NCBI RefSeq assembly: GCF_964340395.1
Contig: NC_135561.1
Coordinates: forward strand, 11,876,461 to 11,940,460
DNA length: 64,000 nucleotides
Source of the DNA: Glandiceps talaboti
Lineage: Eukaryota > Hemichordata > Enteropneusta > Spengelidae
Reading direction: 5' to 3'
The notes under the pieces are model-generated. The model searched no databases, had not been told where the DNA came from, and was given only the letters and a program-made list of their open reading frames with translations. Numbering within the stretch: the first letter of the stretch is position 1; every line of letters begins with the position of its first letter. The translations under genes were made by a program, and so were the position numbers. This document shows, one piece after another, positions 37,001 to 49,923 of the stretch.

Positions 37001-40000
37001 GACGAATGTGTACAGCTATGCTCGAGTTCTACATTAATTGTCGGTCGTCGATAGATTGATAATGAACTGAAATAAATATACTTTTAGACAGCTAAGGCAA
37101 CATGGAGACAGACTGGAATCTTTTATATATACTTACCCACTTCGGCTATTCGTTCATCACCGAAAACTTCAAATTTATAGTTGAAGTCCTTAGCTATGGT
37201 GATGTGTTGACCATACTTGTCTTCAGCCACTACACGACTTTGTGTTATGTATTCGTGGAACAACACAATCTAAAAACGAGGATAAAAGGAGAGAATACAG
37301 TGTTAATTACAAACAATGCAAAAAGTATTCTTTGAAGACTTGTCCTCAACTATTGCACCGCAATGCATTTTTTGACAATAATTCAAGAGATAGTTTTGTT
37401 ATGCGTATGCATGATGCGGGCTTTCAAGTCAAACAATATTCAGCATTTTATCAGACGACATTCAGTGGTGCCTGTCTTGGTGTTTCATTTGCATATGCAT
37501 AATTACAATCTGCCCTGTCTTTATGCTTCATTTGCATACGTACGCACATTTACAATCATCCCTGTCTCTTGTTTCTTCATTTACATGTGTTCAATATTCG
37601 ACTCTGTCTTGGTGCTTCACTGGCATATTCACAATTACATTCGGCCCTGCCGTGGTGCTTCATTTGCATATGTACAGTTACACTTGACTGTCTTGTGCTT
37701 CATTTGCATGTCCAATTACACTCGACCCTTGTCTAGGTCTCAGACCACTAAAAAGATGATTACATGTATCACAGTGTGTCAACAAACCGTCGATTCCGAA
37801 CTGAATTTTTGACATTTTACCCGGACAGTGCAGTCTATAATGCGGTCACAGAGGCTCGAAAGGTCAAGAATTAACCATGTACCTACTGTTATTGACAAAT
37901 GGACCCTTTGAAATGTATACAGTGGAAGATCAAATGTAAGTGTGCCTATATATGTTTTATCGCCATGTCATACACTAAACATGTTTGCAGTACCACACAA
38001 GCGAGCATATTTGCATTTTGAATGGAAACAGAGTTTTGCATACCTTTGCCATGTTACCTCTATTTGCAGTTCGATCACGCAAACAGAAACAATTACTCTC
38101 GGTGGCAGCAACACATTTTGCCCGCTCCCGCCCCATTTTTATTATTTTCACCGACTATTTACTGCCACTACAGTAAGATGGATTGAATACTAGTCTAATG
38201 ACAAGATTCACCATGGTGATTCTCACGATTCTAATTAAACTCACATACAGCTGTATGGGGATATTTGTGTGTGTGTGTGTGGGGGGGGGGTGGACTTTTA
38301 GAAATCGAATCTTAAGGGAGGGCAATATATCAAAATGAAATTAAGGAAAAGAGTCATATGTTACTTTGACTCATTGTACTGTCTAACTTTGAGTTATTTT
38401 TCTGTGTGTGGGTCTCACAGTAAAGCCTTTGGGGAACAGTGTGGTAAGATAATGGGGTGGAATGGAGATGTCGACCTTGTCGACAGATAACTCATCTTTT
38501 GGGTTATTTTTGGGGGAGTTCTGTACATGTCCTTCAGCTCAGTCAATCAGATCCAAAATTATTCTTTTTTTGTGCTGGGAATTACTTCCAGTGGTTTCCT
38601 CTTTAAGCCAACGAACACACGCAAAACCACAACACTTTCCACATAAATAACTTCAGTTTTGGCACTTCGTGACAGGCTCAAATATGCACTCGTCTTGTGA
38701 GTGAGATACGGCTGAGTGTGTGCTTGAATTTTGTCATCAAAAGCTTCATGATTCTGATGACTTTGTTTACTCGGTAGGAAAAATACGAGATCTGTCGGTA
38801 GATAGAACCCTGATCTTTCATTAATCTCGTCACATTTTTGTAGAGAGTAAACAAAGGGCCGCCATTTTATTACCATCAAGTACACTTTACACACACAGTG
38901 CCGGCAGTAATTTATGACACGATTAATTTGAACTACTTTCGTCATGTGAGTCGCATACGGTTTTGGTATATCAAGGTTGTAATTTGTGTCAGCGGGTGTA
39001 TACATGTAATTAATCCTCACAGACAGTAATTTTAGAAAGAAGGAACACTACACTACACGTACGTCCAGAAAGTAATGATACTTTTGTTAACGTATAGTGG
39101 GCTGACACAAGCTATAATCGAAGAGTGAATAAGTATAATTTAAAACTTGTTGACAGAAACATTGGAATGTCGACATGCTTTTTTTTTAAAGAGGGACAGA
39201 AATCCAGCCAATGAATAACTTTTACCCTCTTCACATGCCATCGGGGATTCCCGCCTCGTATCGTATATATTTTACAGTAGAAGTAAGCTAACCCTAACAC
39301 TAAGCACCGTCTGACTTGATAAAAGTCTTACTGACATTGCTAAATTTTATTACTCTGGTGATAGAGGCTGTGATTTACTGAGATAGACACACTAAAACCG
39401 TTACCAGTATGTGTTGATACAACAGTGATAAGCTATTGAATATATACGCTCACTGCAGGAGGGCTGCTCTCTGAAAATTACACATAAACTTGCAGTATAC
39501 TGTTTTGGGACTTCCAATGTTTACACTATCTTGATCACAGGGTGTTTAGATTCATACAACAGGGGAACCGCTATCATCCACTTGTAGGATCTACCATATC
39601 AAACACTAATAGTGGAAGCCTTGTGTCTATATCAGTACACCGAAGCCTCGGTTACCAGAGTCGTATCGTCTATACGGTCGACCATCATCATAGCAAATCG
39701 TTGCCATACACAAAGAATTATCTGCACAAAATTACCCTAACTCGTACACCGATAAAATTATATAAAGAATTATGTCGTGCCAGACGATGAAATGTAGCAG
39801 TAGAGTTAGTAAATTTTGCCAGGTTTGATGGCAGCATATGAGTCATATCTGTGTCCGGCCAGATGACGTAATGTTCTGATTAACTTGTTTCTATTGTATA
39901 AGTTCATTGTATGTACGTTTTGGATTATACGCCCAGTTTGCGAACTTAAAGTCACCCAGTTCTAAAAGCAAACTTGAAAGAAATTTCTTACGTCGTCTCC

Positions 40001-40201
40001 TTGTAAAGTACAGGGTGCTCCTTCATCTCTATCGACGTCAAAATAGCCTTGCGTTACTCGTATAATCTGTGGAAATTCGTAGTCTTCAATAAGTTGCTCC
40101 AGCGAGATTTCAGTTTTCGACCATTGTACTTGGCTGGCACTTAAACTCAATTCGTCTACGGGTTCCCAACTGCTTAGCTTCGATTGGTGGTACTTGCTCA
40201 T
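34067..40201 (-). CDS. Gene B: GAREM-like CABIT-SAM adaptor protein, closest paralogue of gene A
   Basis: Five GT-AG exons join in frame (40201-39992, 37269-37137, 36087-35893, 35434-35252, 34704-34067; phases 0,1,1,1) to give 452 residues. The CABIT module occupies about residues 23-241; exon 1 has the WSK-x5-LEQL-x3-YEFPQI signature and ends QGDD as in gene A. The linker has YASIKP, GGNKTPGGSVQNTKI (shared with A) and PPPDIPPRE. The SAM domain is about residues 382-452, ending RFIHDGWRPNFGK. Exons 2 and 3, and bases flanking them, are nearly identical to gene A, whereas the SAM and linker have diverged, so the similarity is patchy. Function is inferred from GAREM: a cytoplasmic tyrosine-kinase pathway adaptor using its CABIT module, SH3-binding prolines and SAM-mediated contacts. 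AATAAA lies at 33865-33870, about 200 bases after the stop. The alternative placement, THEMIS, is less likely because THEMIS has two CABIT modules and no SAM. Confidence 0.85.
35008..35227. repeat. CATA array with CA and CCGT blocks
   Basis: Located in gene B intron 4, ending about 25 bases from the exon 4 donor. Confidence 0.8.
36165..36745. repeat. Degenerate minisatellite of TGTGATGTGATATTTTG type (gene B intron 2)
   Basis: Nearly 600 bases are built from permuted short words TGTGATGTGATAT, TTTTGTCATG and GTGATATG. The open minus-strand frame (HIISHDKISHH style) is only the repeat read as protein. It lies just 5' (transcript sense) of exon 3. Confidence 0.65.
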
Positions 40202-40234
40202 GACTCCAACCCGGTAAGATCAATACATATGAAG

Positions 40235-40386
40235 GTTCAAATTCGTAGGATATGAATTCTACGACAGCGACCACCAAGTGTTGACAATATAAGAATACAG
40301 TTACGCGGAAATATGTCCGAGGTGCTTTAAACTGACAGTTAAGTCTTTTGTTGAATTGAACCGATCATGCCACGGGTTAAAGTTCA
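40235..40386. promoter_or_regulatory. Conserved upstream block of gene B with DR1-like motif
   Basis: This is the counterpart of the block upstream of gene A. GGGTTAAAGTTCA at 40374-40386 lies about 173 bases from the ATG, almost the same distance as in gene A. A TATA-like ACAATATAAGAATA lies nearer the start at about 40284-40297. Regulatory function is inferred only. Confidence 0.35.
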
Positions 40387-41661
40387 CCTTATATGTCATG
40401 CCGAGATCAGCAATAGCACAACTGGAATGTTTCGAAATTTTGGCAAAGGTGTTTTATTTGTAGTATTCTACCATTACTATGATTTTAATGCAATTCTTTT
40501 GTTTTACCATACATTTCTTATGAACTTGAAATCTAGGGATTTTAAGGCGTCTATTAGTGTTAGGGATATCCTGTGGGTAGTAAGTTTGATACACACACTA
40601 CCTCGTGTTAAAAAAACAACTACAAACAGTTTGACTATCAAATTTATATTTTTGTTCACGATAAATTAATGGTAAACTGCTATCTAAGATCAAGAGATAT
40701 TTTCGTAATATGTTAGTCATTGTTACGTAAGATACTTTCCATGTACCCGGATACAATAGTAGTATTGGCCAGTCATCTGTCAAGTTTATTGGTTCACAAT
40801 TATGGAACAAATTAAAATTCATAGTTGTCTTGTCTTTTAGTAACAAAGTCGAACATTTAACTCGACATTTGTGGTTGCATTTTGATACTTATGCACTCAT
40901 AGAGCGCCGTGGTCTATGAGTCTATGTATTGATATAAATACTCATGGCTATAGATCACAGTGTACCAGAATGATTTACATGCAGCTCACGATTCTCATGC
41001 GCTCGTTTGAGTGAATGTGTCATTGTATTCACAACAAACGACGAGTACCATAACCTAGACAAGCCTTAGAAAGCTAGAAGCTGATCACTTGCGTTACGAT
41101 GACCTTTATTGTCTTTGAATGACCCCTGACCCCCTTGCCCTTTAGAAGGCTTGGGTACAGTGCATCGTGATTTTACTGCTCAGCATTTCCCATCAAGAAT
41201 ATTTCCGGAAAAAATACATGCCAGTGAATTCTTAACTAATCTGAAAACTACTCTAGCAGACAAATAACCTTGTTTATACCCTTTTGAATTTATGTCTGCG
41301 TTTATACGGCTTTTGATATTTAATCATTTATTCAAAAAATTGTCAAAAGATTTTGCGTATTTTGTTACGATTTTATCATTTATATTGTATGTTATTACAT
41401 TGTGTATTTCATGTTTCCATTTCCAACTACCAGGGTTGACGATAGTACCGTTGACTGTAGTGAACAAACCGTCGTTGATGGCGCTCTTTTATTGCCCTTA
41501 CTTGAAACGTTTCATCTATTGTAAGTTGTATTTAGTATTTTCCAAGGTTTATGTGTTGTTTTCCGATAATTTTGTTTTAAGACTCACAAAGCACATTGCA
41601 CGTTACTTGCTCACATTGTTGACAACAAGATTAAAACTGTTGTCAATTATGTTGTGGGTTG

Positions 41662-41720
41662 TTGTTTTGTTTGTTTGTTTGTTTGTTTGTTTGTGTGTTT
41701 GTTTGTTTGTTTGTTTGTTC
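41662..41720. repeat. TTTG array
   Basis: Tetranucleotide array between genes B and C. Confidence 0.75.
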
Positions 41721-42429
41721 TTTTGTGCGAAGTCTAGATCTAGTATTGACCTGAGTGAGTGATTGTGAACAGTCGAGTGAACATCGTACCAGTCAGTAGG
41801 AAAACAAGTTGAGGACATGTTCCTTTACACGAAATAAAATATGAATAACAAACTCGAAACATTCGAAGAATGTGAGACTTTAAAAAAATCTCGCGAGATT
41901 CATGCCAGTCTACATTAGCTACGTACACCATCTCCTTCTCCCTCATTACAGTATCACAGGGATCTCAGTGCACGTGCTTAGCGGGGACGTCGACCTGCAT
42001 AATCTGAGTAAAGTTCCGAATATAACTCTGAACGTTTTTTTTTTCAAAAAAAAAGTTTCGCACACTGCTTGGCAAGTAAAAATAACATGTATGTCTTTGG
42101 GCAGTGAATACCCACCATTCTTGCAAGCCAGAACATTTTTTTTCCGTTGACGCAAAACGGTGTGTCTCGATTTGGACAGTGCTGTAAAAAAAGGGGGTTG
42201 GTTTACGACGATGCTCTTCATGTACAACTTTAGCGTTTAAACTGAATTCCTAATTTAAACTACCCCTTCCTAACAGATCTCGTGTGACACTGATGTATTA
42301 CGAGGTGTTTGAAAAATGAACTGGATGACCATTTGGAACGTTGTAGATCTGTTTATTATTATATCAGTACGTTTCAAAAGTAAATGTAGGATAATTATTA
42401 ATAAGTAAATTGTCTCATGTCCTACGTAT

Positions 42430-42820
42430 ACGGGGGGGGGGGGGCTACTCCCCTTATTTTAGTATACGTATATGTGTTATCCTTCGAAGCTTTTGTCTAA
42501 AATGGGGTCTGGGTTTTTTGTGTTTTTTTTGAGCTGAAGAGTCTAAAATGGGGTCCACCTTGCATTATTTTTTTATTTTGCTTGGTCTTAAATGTGGTTC
42601 ATTGTCCTTTACCAAATCACAACTTCCATTAATTTCCAAAAAATGATGCCTTCAAAGGAAAATGTATGTACTGGTCTAAACTTTCCTCTTTTAGAAACCT
42701 GTAATGATCTAAAATGGGGAATTGGTTTTTGGTGAAAGTGGGTTTAAAATGGTGCCTGGGGTTCCCAGGACTGGCCACACACCCGTACCAGAGCTGGCCA
42801 CTGGTACCGCCCCCGGGACA
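42430..42820. repeat. ATTTTAGAC-rich dispersed repeat, copy 2 (inverted)
   Basis: It begins GGGGCTACTCCCC, carries repeated GTCTAAAATGGGG motifs and ends GTACCAGAGCTGGCCACTGG. It is in opposite orientation to 28465-28820 and lies between genes B and C. Confidence 0.55.
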
Positions 42821-42893
42821 TATACCTTAGATTGAACTCACATATAAAACATACGATAGAAACATATGCTGTGAATTGCCGGTACCTTGATAT

Positions 42894-42941
42894 GTTGTTG
42901 TTGTTGTTGTTGTTGTTGTTCTTGGTGGTGGTGGTGGTGGT
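42894..42941. repeat. TTG and GGT trinucleotide array
   Basis: Two adjoining trinucleotide blocks between genes B and C. Confidence 0.7.
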
Positions 42942-44140
42942 GAACTATCACTAACTACATGAAAAGACACCACACTTAAATAACAAAATCTCTTCAGTTG
43001 ATTTACAAGTATTTGTTTATATTCATACACACATTCTCACAAATTAGATGACACAGAATCAAAGTCCCCCTACCCTGGCTAGAAAGAAAAAAAAGACTGG
43101 CTGATGGCCAAATTAATAACAGTGCACTGGAAAAAAAATCCAATATATATTTTCTGCCAATATATTTATGTCAATATTTGTATGACGTGTGGTGTACAAC
43201 ACATCCATAAATTGTGTAAAATATGAACAATTCTGACATACAGGTTTAACCTACTGTTGAACTGTAAAATGGATTTGAATAGACCGTAGGACATGTGCTG
43301 AGTATTTGTACGTTTTGGGCCCTCATTTCTGCTACATGTTAGATACTGATAGCATACTTAACCATCACTTGTAATCGACTGAACTCAAACCTGGTATTAA
43401 GATATAACTTCTAGTAATCTGATGACGTAATTTATTATACGTATATAAAATGGCCAGTAAATCCCTAAATGTGCAATCAACTGTTCCAAAGATGGCAGAA
43501 AAAATTGTGATGTCATAGAGGCATGCATTGACATTCTCTTAGAATAGTTTTAAACAAGTTTTTATGTAATTATTTTCACTCTAGAAATTAGCATATAAAT
43601 TCAGGTTGTGCCACTTTAATACACGGTCTGTTCGAACAGTGACATACAAGTTGTATCACCTGGCAATCGTGTTTATGACACATGTACTAGTAACAATTGG
43701 TTTCAGATCAAAGGTTGACATTTCATAACCAAGTCATATTGCGCCAATGACGTCATTCCTAAGTTACTTTGGTTGAACAATATTTACTTTCCCCTGACCT
43801 GTGAACTTTCAAATGATAAAGCTGTAAGTACGTCTCTAACGTTCCTGGCCAATTCAAATCTCCTTCAGGAGGCGTTTTACGAACAAACAAAATGTAACTC
43901 AGTTTTAAAAAGAAATTCTGTATTTTAATAAAAAGTGCTAAATTTTAATTTGTTTTCGGCCATATGTTGAAACTCGAATATTGCTGCTCATACGCACAAA
44001 AAAAATGTGGTGTACAAATATAGAAACACCTGGTCCTCTGAAAATGTAAATATGTACTTCTGGGTTAAATGACTCTCGCGTAATTTGTGTGCTCTTGCCA
44101 AGCAAGGGACGAGATTATGAAGAGGTGTTGTTGATCATGA

Positions 44141-46471
44141 TCAGTTTTTATAATTTGGACGCCATCCACCTTGAAATTTTTCGAGTTTCAAAGCTTGCAA
44201 TTCCGTCAATTTAAGATCGTGCGTCATCATGTCACGTGTTAAACAGCAAAGAATTCTACCGTCAATGCAGTGACTCTCAAACGTTTCCAAGCACTGGTTT
44301 AAACCCAAAGCACGCAGACAGTTGCAGACTTCTTTGATGCTGAGATTCTCGAGGTTATCCGGTATTTTAGACAGGTCACTTACTCGCGCATGCGCAGTGT
44401 CAGATATAGGTCCTGACCCACCACCATTTTTTGTCATGTGAAGTGATTGTGATTGCGTCTGCTTGGATGGCTTGGGAGGAATTGGCGGTCGGCGTCTTTC
44501 ACTCTCATCAACTGTGTCATACACAGGACTGGACTTGACTGGAGCAGTTTCTTGCCGGTGTCTGTTTGACTCATGATCAACGTTAACCTGTAGAGGTGCA
44601 CGAGTGTGTTGTGGCTTACCATCCAGACAAGCACGCACAATTGGTATATCTTCATATTGGTGTTGTGACACTGGTCGCTCATCACTAACTGTCGATGCTG
44701 CTTCAGACATTGGCTTTTTCGTCTTTCGACCCCTCTTACTGTCGTCATCGGTATTTGTCAGCTCTACGTAGTCATTATCTTTCGTCATCATATTGTGTGG
44801 CTGCTTTGTCATGATCCTGACAATTTTGGGCTCAATTTCTTCGTAGATAATGTCATCTTTGACTTTGGTCATTTTCGATACTTCTCTTGTACCATAAATT
44901 GAAATATCTGAAAGGGACATTGCAAGGTACCATCATTGCTTGTCCTGTGCGAAATTCCACATCGATAACATCCATAGTTTAATGCTATATAGCTATATAT
45001 AATCTATACAATCTGTACACCACCACCAACACCTCCAACACCACCACATGGAACAAAACTGTCTACTGCATGTATTTTCTCATCAATTTGTATTTTACCT
45101 CGTATAGTTTAAGAGTCTGTCAGAGATTCCCTTGAGGTAAAGATCGAATTATTCTTTATGATTTAATTAAAATTAAAAAATGACAGTTTTAAGAGTGAAA
45201 AGCATTTCAATGAAAGGAAATCAATAGCTTTAAACAATCCGAGCAATAGGCAAATCTCACCGGCGTTTCCTGTGACAGGGTCAAAGTTCACATGACGTTG
45301 TACTGTTTCCGTTTTTATCCGTTGGTAATCGTCCCATTGTTTCTTGGTACCATTCACGAGACCCTTGGCTACCACGACGTCCACTTTGATGTACATGGGG
45401 AGTATGGACGGCTGTGGAATGATACCATCTAATGATTGACAAAAAATGATAAAGCAATGAAATGAAACCGAGGCTCGAGACCGGAGATCGTCTGCTCTCG
45501 ATACAACTTCGACAGAGGGCGCAACACGTATGTATAGAGCAGACATTACAACTACACACTCAAAGGCCCATGTTTCGATGCTAGCTTCTTATATCCATAT
45601 TTCCTTGTCACTGGAGCTTTGATGATGCAGCATAATTATTCTTTTGTTAAGAAAACACCCTTTTTTTATAAGACAACTGTTTACAATCCTAATCCAAACT
45701 GAGACATTCATGATGACACTTTCATCTTATCTATAGCTAATTATATATGCAAGGAATACTTACCATCATGAAGGTTTATTGGGTTTCCGACCAAATACAT
45801 AATGTCGTGCATTCTTGTCAAAGTGATTGTTCCAAACTGAAATGCTGTTTTGCCGAGTCTGATATCAAAGGTGTCTTCCTTATCCAGCTGAATCTTTTGT
45901 GGCAAGGGGAATTTTGACAGAATCTCTTCAATAGTGTACGACTTTGGTGCTGAAAGAAGTGAAGTTTTGGGCAGTGTTGAACATATATTCAGTTTCATAT
46001 TTACTGTCTATCTAGCTAGCTAACTAACTAACTGACTGACTGACTGACTGACTGACTGACTGACTGACTGACTGACTGACTGACTGACTGACTGACTGAC
46101 TGACTGACTGACTGACCGACCGACCGACCGACCGACCGACCGACCGACCGACCGACCGACCGACCGACCGACCGACCGACCGACCGACCGACCGACCGAC
46201 CAACTAGCTCGTTCGCTCGCTCACTCACTCACTCACTCACTCACTCACTCACTCACTCACTCACTCACTAAATATCAAACTATCTAACTGCTTGTTATAT
46301 ATGTGTGCGAGTATGTATGTATGTATGTATGTATGTATGTATGTATGTATGTATGTATGTATGTATGTATGTATGTATGTATGTGTGTGTGTGTGTGTCT
46401 GTCTGTCTGTCTCTGTTAGTTGGTCTATGTATGTATGTATGTATGTATGTATGTATGTATGTATGTATGTG

Positions 46472-46506
<35 letters not shown>

Positions 46507-46535
46507 TAGTTGGTCTATGTATGTATGTATGTGTT

Positions 46536-46592
<57 letters not shown>

Positions 46593-46661
46593 GTCTGTCT
46601 GTCTCTCTGTCTGTTAGTTGGTGTATGTATGTATGTATGTATGTATGTATGTATGTATGTA

Positions 46662-46692
<31 letters not shown>

Positions 46693-48145
46693 ATGTATGT
46701 ATGTATGTATGTATGTATGTATGTATGTATCCATAATTTATCGAATACCAAAATAATTCATCAATATAACAAAATTGAAATCATCAACATATGTATAAGA
46801 GTTTGACGGGTGCCGATACATTTTCGACAAACATAAACATACATGTAACCACATAAATAGATTTTACCATTTAGCAACGTAAAATGTACGAATACAAACA
46901 TTGATTTTCACCATTTAAAGAACGACTTAAAATCTAAGAGTACAAATGTGTAAATTAACCAAAGAAAACGTGAATTGTACGAATACAAATGTGATTTTAT
47001 ATGTGAAAATGTGTTTTATTGAATATTTGTAACAAATGGCCAGCCATACATATACACTTATTTTATACAGTCACATCCTATATTTACATGTACTGGCATG
47101 TACATTTCCTTGTATAATGTATGAAAATAAAGTGGCAACATTATTGATTTTCTGATAGTCTAGAGAATGCTAAACTGGTACAGTAATACGTTTTAAAAAC
47201 TTCATTACTAATACCAGTCTAGCCCCGACGGCTGTTCGAACACAGCAATCTGTGGGGGGGGGGGGGGGGCGACACAAAATAGTGATCTCACCGTCTGGAT
47301 TGACCGGAAGGATATAAAACTTGAACTCATAATCTCTTGGTATGCTGATATGACGTCCAAGTTCATCGATTGAAATGACTCGATGCTGGGTAAATGTATT
47401 GGCTATTCGCATCACCTGATAATATTCAATTAAAAAGAAGAAAACACATAATCAAACATAACTGAACGCTCGATATAATTAATGTGACCTTTCAACGGTC
47501 TAGATTTTTTAACAACAATTCGACTTCAGCACTTTACGCCCAACCCACAGCTCTTGTCAATACGACGTAACTCACTGTTGACCATTTGACACTGAATCAA
47601 ATGTCACAATTCTATCATTTCTATTGCACCAGTATGTAGCCATCGTACAATAATTGATATCTCGTCCCAACTACCATCTTGGAAACTTGTTTGTTCGAAC
47701 TTACTTGAAAATTAGACAATGCAACCGGAACCTAACTCTAGCTAGCCATGGTGTGGAGATATACCCCGAGTGTACCTATTTCGCGGCGACCCACTTTGAC
47801 ACAAAATTCAAAACCTTTAATTTTTGTTCAACTGCTAGATATACTAGATTGAACAATTCGTCATTTCATATTCTCGCAAGCAAGAGCTGACTATGCGTCA
47901 AAGATGATGCCGTAAACTTGAAGTTTTATAGATATGGTTTGACGAAGAATAATTTAGTCTACTATCAACTATCTAACCTCTGATTATTGTCTCACCTGTC
48001 CACCTCCGATAGTCTCGTGATCATCGTTACCAAACCAACCAGAGGTAAACTTCACGATTTGGGGCAACTGGTATTTTTTAGCGAATTGCTTCAATGTATG
48101 CCTGTCTTTCGACCACTTGATTGCAGTGTTCTGGTATCCGGCCAT
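44141..48145 (-). CDS. Gene C: GAREM-like CABIT-SAM adaptor protein, second subfamily
   Basis: Five GT-AG exons join in frame (48145-47996, 47415-47292, 45949-45764, 45428-45261, 44907-44141; phases 0,1,1,1) to give 464 residues. The CABIT part is compact (about residues 8-210); exon 1 is shorter than in A/B and reads IKWSKDRHTLKQF...YQLPQIVKFTSGWFG. Exon 5 opens with DISIYGT-EV and IYEEIEP, shared with gene D. The linker contains candidate phosphotyrosine sites YVELTN, YEDIP and YDTVDE, and an SH3 ligand PPIPPKPSKQ. The SAM domain (about residues 395-464) ends KFQGGWRPNYKN. This is the most compact member of the array (4.0 kb). A splice acceptor lies just 5' of the ATG on the minus strand, so a 5'UTR intron is likely. 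Adaptor function is inferred from GAREM. The linker differs greatly from A/B, suggesting different SH2 partners. Confidence 0.85.
46012..46268. repeat. CTAA / CTGA / CCGA / TCAC compound array
   Basis: Located in gene C intron 2; blocks step from CTAA to CTGA to CCGA, then to TCAC. Confidence 0.8.
46310..46731. repeat. TATG / TCTG / TGTG compound array
   Basis: Located in gene C intron 2; three TATG-TCTG cycles joined by GTTAGTTGGT links give a higher-order repeat. Confidence 0.8.
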
Positions 48146-48497
48146 TTTAAGTCACTGTGTAAGCTAAAGGAATGAGGAAACGACACGTAGTTATATCACA
48201 TACCAACCACGTCAATTTATTGTTCCTAACAATGTTTTGATGTAAAGAATTACAAATGACATTATTGACATATTGTTCATTAGTACATCAGTGCTATTTC
48301 AGATATTGACATTGAATTTACCAAATAATACCCACTCCGATCGACAGATGATATCACCAGTTTCTATACAGGTCTTTTATACATACAAATAGACACAGTT
48401 TACATATGTATAGTAAATGTATAGTAGAACCGAAATCAGAAATCAATAAATAAATTCAATACCGTTGGAACATTTGTTTCAACTACCCTACTTGTTT

Positions 48498-48819
<322 letters not shown>

Positions 48820-49618
48820 GACCAGAATCTCAAGATATATGTCACAAATGGACGAATACACCAGTCCGAGTGTTTATAAGTTGTGCCAACTAAATCCTAC
48901 CACAACCATTTTAAACATTTTACTTGTTTTGTGGAAACTAAAACGTAAACACAGCATATTAAAAGTTAAGAAAAAATGGCGACCGTCGTCTTTATGAATG
49001 TAATTGATATTCTCGTCATTGTTTCACTACAAACGTCAATGCTACTGTACGTGTCACCACACTAGTCTGTATTAATTCTAGTAGGTTCTTCCTTTGGATT
49101 CAAAAGTTGATAATAAAAAATAGAAGTAAAACAATTCGTAAATTTTTGTGAACACAAAAATACATAATTATGGTAGACAAGAAACTTGTTTTGATAACAT
49201 TATTCGCTAGGACGTCATGATTGTGAACGCCAAGTGCGCGGCGTGGTATACGTTATTGCACTAGATATCACATTCATTGAAACTGTCTACGAGTTTTTAT
49301 GTCACAACAGATACATTCAAAATAAGCACATAATTGATACTGCTATCCAAAGTGTATGCTCTGGATCTGTATGTCGTTGTTGTTGGTAAACGGTAATGTG
49401 CACATTACTACAAAAATAATAAATGTATGGCAGACTTTTTAGATTGTGTGTGTCAATGATTAAGTTTTCAAATATTCAACTTTGCAGAGACCGCATCGCC
49501 CATGCGGTGACGAAACACCGTCATAATGAGAAGTCAATATCCAATCTTGTGTTAACTTATGAAATCTTCGAAGTGTTACTGTACCAAATCTCACTAAACT
49601 TGACGTCTCATCTCATCG

Positions 49619-49923
49619 AAACTGCATGCTCGGGCTGTAACAGCTGTAAATTTAGGACGGTCACGCGACTTTCGTCAAACTCCGACTCGACTGCCTGACA
49701 TGGGTACTTGAACATTGCCCATATTGATACAATAGCATTTTGACAGTCGCACAGTACATGCATACAATGCAATATAAATGTGTGCCTGCATCGGAACTGC
49801 ATGCTCGGGCTGTAACAGCGTTTCTTCATACTTCGACTGTCTGGCATGGGTACTTGAACATTGCCCATATTTATAGCATTTTGACACACAGTACATGCAT
49901 ACCATCCAATATAAATATATGCC
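49619..49923. repeat. Direct tandem duplication, two units
   Basis: The segment starting CTGCATGCTCGGGCTGTAAC at about 49621 is repeated at about 49797. Both contain CATGGGTACTTGAACATTGC and CAGTACATGCATAC. The second copy is shorter by internal deletion. Confidence 0.6.

Larger units (their letters stand above)
40387..44140. other. Intergenic region between gene B and gene C
   Basis: It holds the TTTG array, the inverted ATTTTAGAC repeat copy and trinucleotide arrays. A 156-codon plus-strand ORF (41292-41762) is Leu/Phe/Val-rich and runs into the TTTG array, so it is not supported as a gene. From 43000 to 44140 nothing was seen. Confidence 0.45.

Noticed and set aside
38559-39020. 153-codon minus-strand ORF in gene B intron 1
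   Set aside because: No recognisable motif, no supporting splice sites, and the other three paralogues have no exon in this intron. Kept as unexplained, not as a gene.
41292-41762. 156-codon plus-strand ORF, hydrophobic
   Set aside because: The composition follows AT-rich DNA and it runs into the TTTG array. There is no domain, splice logic or start context.
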